Shown: positions 62,291 through 64,000 of the stretch, piece by piece | Layout of the letters: every line of letters starts with the position of its first letter | Position numbering within the stretch: position 1 is the first letter of the stretch | Assembly (NCBI GenBank): GCA_016714045.1 | Contig: JADJNY010000001.1 | Location: 434,001 to 498,000, forward strand | Origin: Planctomycetota bacterium | Lineage (GTDB): Bacteria; Planctomycetota; UBA1135; GCA-002686595 | Length of the DNA stretch: 64,000 bases | Reading direction: 5' to 3' | The notes under the pieces: generated by a model | What the model was told of the DNA's origin: nothing | Database searches by the model: none | Seen by the model: the letters and a program-made list of their open reading frames with translations, nothing else | Made by a program: the position numbers and the translations under genes

Positions 62291-63991
62291 TCAAATCCGC
62301 CACGCGCGCGAGTCGGTCGGGCACTCGACGCGTGCGAAGCCACGGGCGGCGAGCTCGCGCGCGAGCGGCTGGCGTTGGTCTTCTTCCCCGTGGACCAGGA
62401 AGAGGTGCGTCGCGCGGTGCGCGTGGGGTTCGAGGGCCGCGATGAGCTCGTCCTTGTCGGCGTGGGCCGAGAAGCCGAGCAGCGGCGTCACGCGCGCTCG
62501 CACCGCGTACGCGAGACCGAGCACGTTCACCGTCGTGGCGCCCTCGAGCAGCCGGCGACCCAGCGTGTGCTCGGCCTGGAAGCCGACGATGAGGATCTCG
62601 GTCTCCTCGCGGCTCACGCCGTTGGCGAGGTGGTGCAGGATGCGCCCGCTCTCCATCATCCCCGACGACGAAACGATCAGCGTCGGCCGCGGGTCCGCGT
62701 TGAGCGCCTTGCTCTCGTCGACGGAATCGGTGAAGGAGAGCCACGCACGCAGCGTGGGGTCCGCCTGGAAGCGCTCGTACTCGCGCAGCGCTTCCTCGTC
62801 GAAGCACTCGCGATGCCGCAGCACGATCCGCGTCGCCGCGGTGCCGAGCGGGCTGTCGACGACGACGCGCACGGGCGGCGCGAGCTTCTCGCGGAAGATC
62901 CGCGCGAGCGAGTAGAGGACGTTCTGCGTGCGGCCGACGGCGAACGCGGGGACGAGCAGCCGTCCGCGCCCGCGCTCGGCGAGCCGGCGCACCGCGGCGG
63001 CGAGCTCCTCGTCGAGCCGTTCGAACGGCGGGTGCGTGCGATTCCCGTACGTCGATTCGGAGATGTAGACGTCGGCGGGGAGGAGCTCCGCCGGGTCGCG
63101 CAGGATCGGCTGGTGCTTGCGGCCGTAGTCGCCGGTGAAGACGAGGCGGTGCAGCCGAGTCCCTTCCCGGATCTCGCCCTCGACCCAGGCCGAGCCGAGG
63201 ATGTGCCCCGCGTCGTGGAAGCGGAAGCGCATGTTGGGCGCGGCCTCGAACCACTCGCCGTAGTCGCGCGGCGCGAACAACGGCATCGTCGCGTCGACGT
63301 CCTCTTCGAGGAAGAGCGGGAGTACTTCGCGCTCGGGAAGGTTCGACTCGTGCGGCAGACGGAACGGCTCGTTGCGGTTCCACGTGGGGAGCGCGGGCGC
63401 TCCGTCGTCGCGCGCGCCGCTCTCCAACCCGCGGAGGTCCGAGCGGACTCCGCGCCCGAACGGGACCCCCTCGGATGCGCCCGTCGCTCGTCCTTGGCGG
63501 CCGGCGTCGCGGCGAGCGTGCTCGTCGTTCGCTGCGGCGGATTCGTGCGCGTGTTTGCCGCGCCGCGTGCGCCGCGCGTCGGCCTTCTCGCGCTTCGCGC
63601 GCTGGCGGAACTCGGCCCGCGCGCGCTGGGAGAGCAGCTTCTTGCGCATCCGCTGGCGGTTCAGGTGCTCCGCGTCCTGCAGCAGGATGCGCGCGCTGTC
63701 GTGGAGCAGGATCTCGCACAGGTCGCGCGTCGCCGGCGTCGCGAAGATCCGGCCGGTGAAGCCGCGCCGCACGAGCACGGGGAGCTTCCCCGAGTGGTCG
63801 ACGTGCGCGTGCGACTGGACGACGGCGTCGATCCGACCCGCGTCGAACCCGAAGCGCTCGTTCAGGCGCCGCGCTTCGTCGCGCCGGCCCTGGAACATCC
63901 CGCAGTCGAGGAGCACGGTGTGCCCGCCCGCGCGGATCCCGTGGCAGGTCCCGGTCGTGTTTCCCGTCGCTCCGAAGAAGCGCAGCTCCAT
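62291..63991 (-). CDS. MBL-fold beta-CASP ribonuclease/exonuclease-like protein
   Basis: 566 residues with ATG 63991 (MELRFFGATGNTTGTCHGIR). Metallo-beta-lactamase motifs: QSHAHVDHSG (motif II), DAGHILGSAW, FTGDYGRKHQPIL, then beta-CASP motifs ISESTYGNR, VPAFAVGRTQ, SSSGMMESGRIL and FSAHADKDEL with a final LVHGEEDQRQ. This is the CPSF/RNase J-type architecture found widely in bacteria as a stand-alone protein. An Arg/Lys/Ala/Glu-rich insertion of about 90 residues (about 118-205) separates the first domain parts. RNA or DNA processing is presumed. Confidence 0.85.
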   Translation of the reverse strand: MELRFFGATGNTTGTCHGIRAGGHTVLLDCGMFQGRRDEARRLNERFGFDAGRIDAVVQSHAHVDHSGKLPVLVRRGFTGRIFATPATRDLCEILLHDSARILLQDAEHLNRQRMRKKLLSQRARAEFRQRAKREKADARRTRRGKHAHESAAANDEHARRDAGRQGRATGASEGVPFGRGVRSDLRGLESGARDDGAPALPTWNRNEPFRLPHESNLPEREVLPLFLEEDVDATMPLFAPRDYGEWFEAAPNMRFRFHDAGHILGSAWVEGEIREGTRLHRLVFTGDYGRKHQPILRDPAELLPADVYISESTYGNRTHPPFERLDEELAAAVRRLAERGRGRLLVPAFAVGRTQNVLYSLARIFREKLAPPVRVVVDSPLGTAATRIVLRHRECFDEEALREYERFQADPTLRAWLSFTDSVDESKALNADPRPTLIVSSSGMMESGRILHHLANGVSREETEILIVGFQAEHTLGRRLLEGATTVNVLGLAYAVRARVTPLLGFSAHADKDELIAALEPHAHRATHLFLVHGEEDQRQPLARELAARGFARVECPTDSRAWRI

Positions 63992-64000
63992 GACGCTCGA

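Overview
The window is one contig of very high GC DNA (mostly about 70-75 % by eye) from a bacterium that I infer to be a planctomycete. Three things point there: a secreted protein at 55164-56774 ends in the Cys-rich tail (FCxGDG ... CPCxNxGxxGxGCxNS) that I associate with planctomycetes of the Pla163/Poly30 type; an ECF sigma factor sits next to a Ser/Thr kinase fused to a formylglycine-generating-enzyme-like domain; and a second ECF sigma factor is fused through a membrane helix to carboxypeptidase-regulatory-like repeats. I see no rRNA, tRNA, CRISPR array, insertion sequence or prophage.

Layout. 1-13339 (minus strand): a complete 14-gene complex I operon nuoABCDEFGHIJKLMN, with nuoN cut by the window edge and apparently frameshifted. 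13647-15317: a secreted von Willebrand A protein. 15609-17160 (plus): a DUF454 membrane protein and the 16S rRNA methyltransferase RsmH. 17182-17926 (minus): a small gene followed after one base by a nucleotidyltransferase-like gene. 18181-23391 (minus): two B12-binding-type radical SAM proteins, each with a possible PqqD/RRE-like C-terminal end, then a 59-residue Lys/Glu/Pro-rich peptide gene and a lipoprotein gene; this looks like an undescribed RiPP-type system and is the main find. 23486-27315: a repeat lipoprotein, a PanE-like reductase and a zinc-dependent phospholipase C homologue. 27424-29760 (minus): three consecutive SAM methyltransferases. 29877-33147: the sigma-factor/carboxypeptidase-like fusion. 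33312-36746: a large secreted propeller protein with two CxxCH haem motifs. 36936-42251: a DCC-type membrane protein, a glycosyltransferase, an SGNH hydrolase, a VOC protein and two unknowns. 42417-44987: an M6-type metalloprotease. 45268-48814 (minus): kinase and ECF sigma factor, separated by six tandem copies of a Shine-Dalgarno plus GTG start. 48963-55062 (plus): a four-gene glycan operon. 55164-63991: a secreted propeller-like protein, an MFS transporter, a YdjM-like hydrolase, MgtE, a lipoprotein, a small multidrug-export family protein and a beta-CASP nuclease.

Genes are tightly packed, and many are joined by 1-4 base start/stop overlaps (ATGA, GTGA, TTGA, TGATG), so translational coupling is a general style here. 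Three genes (nuoN, one radical SAM gene and the sigma fusion) each need a one-base change to be read through. In each case removing one base restores a plausible protein, so sequence or assembly error is the simplest explanation.
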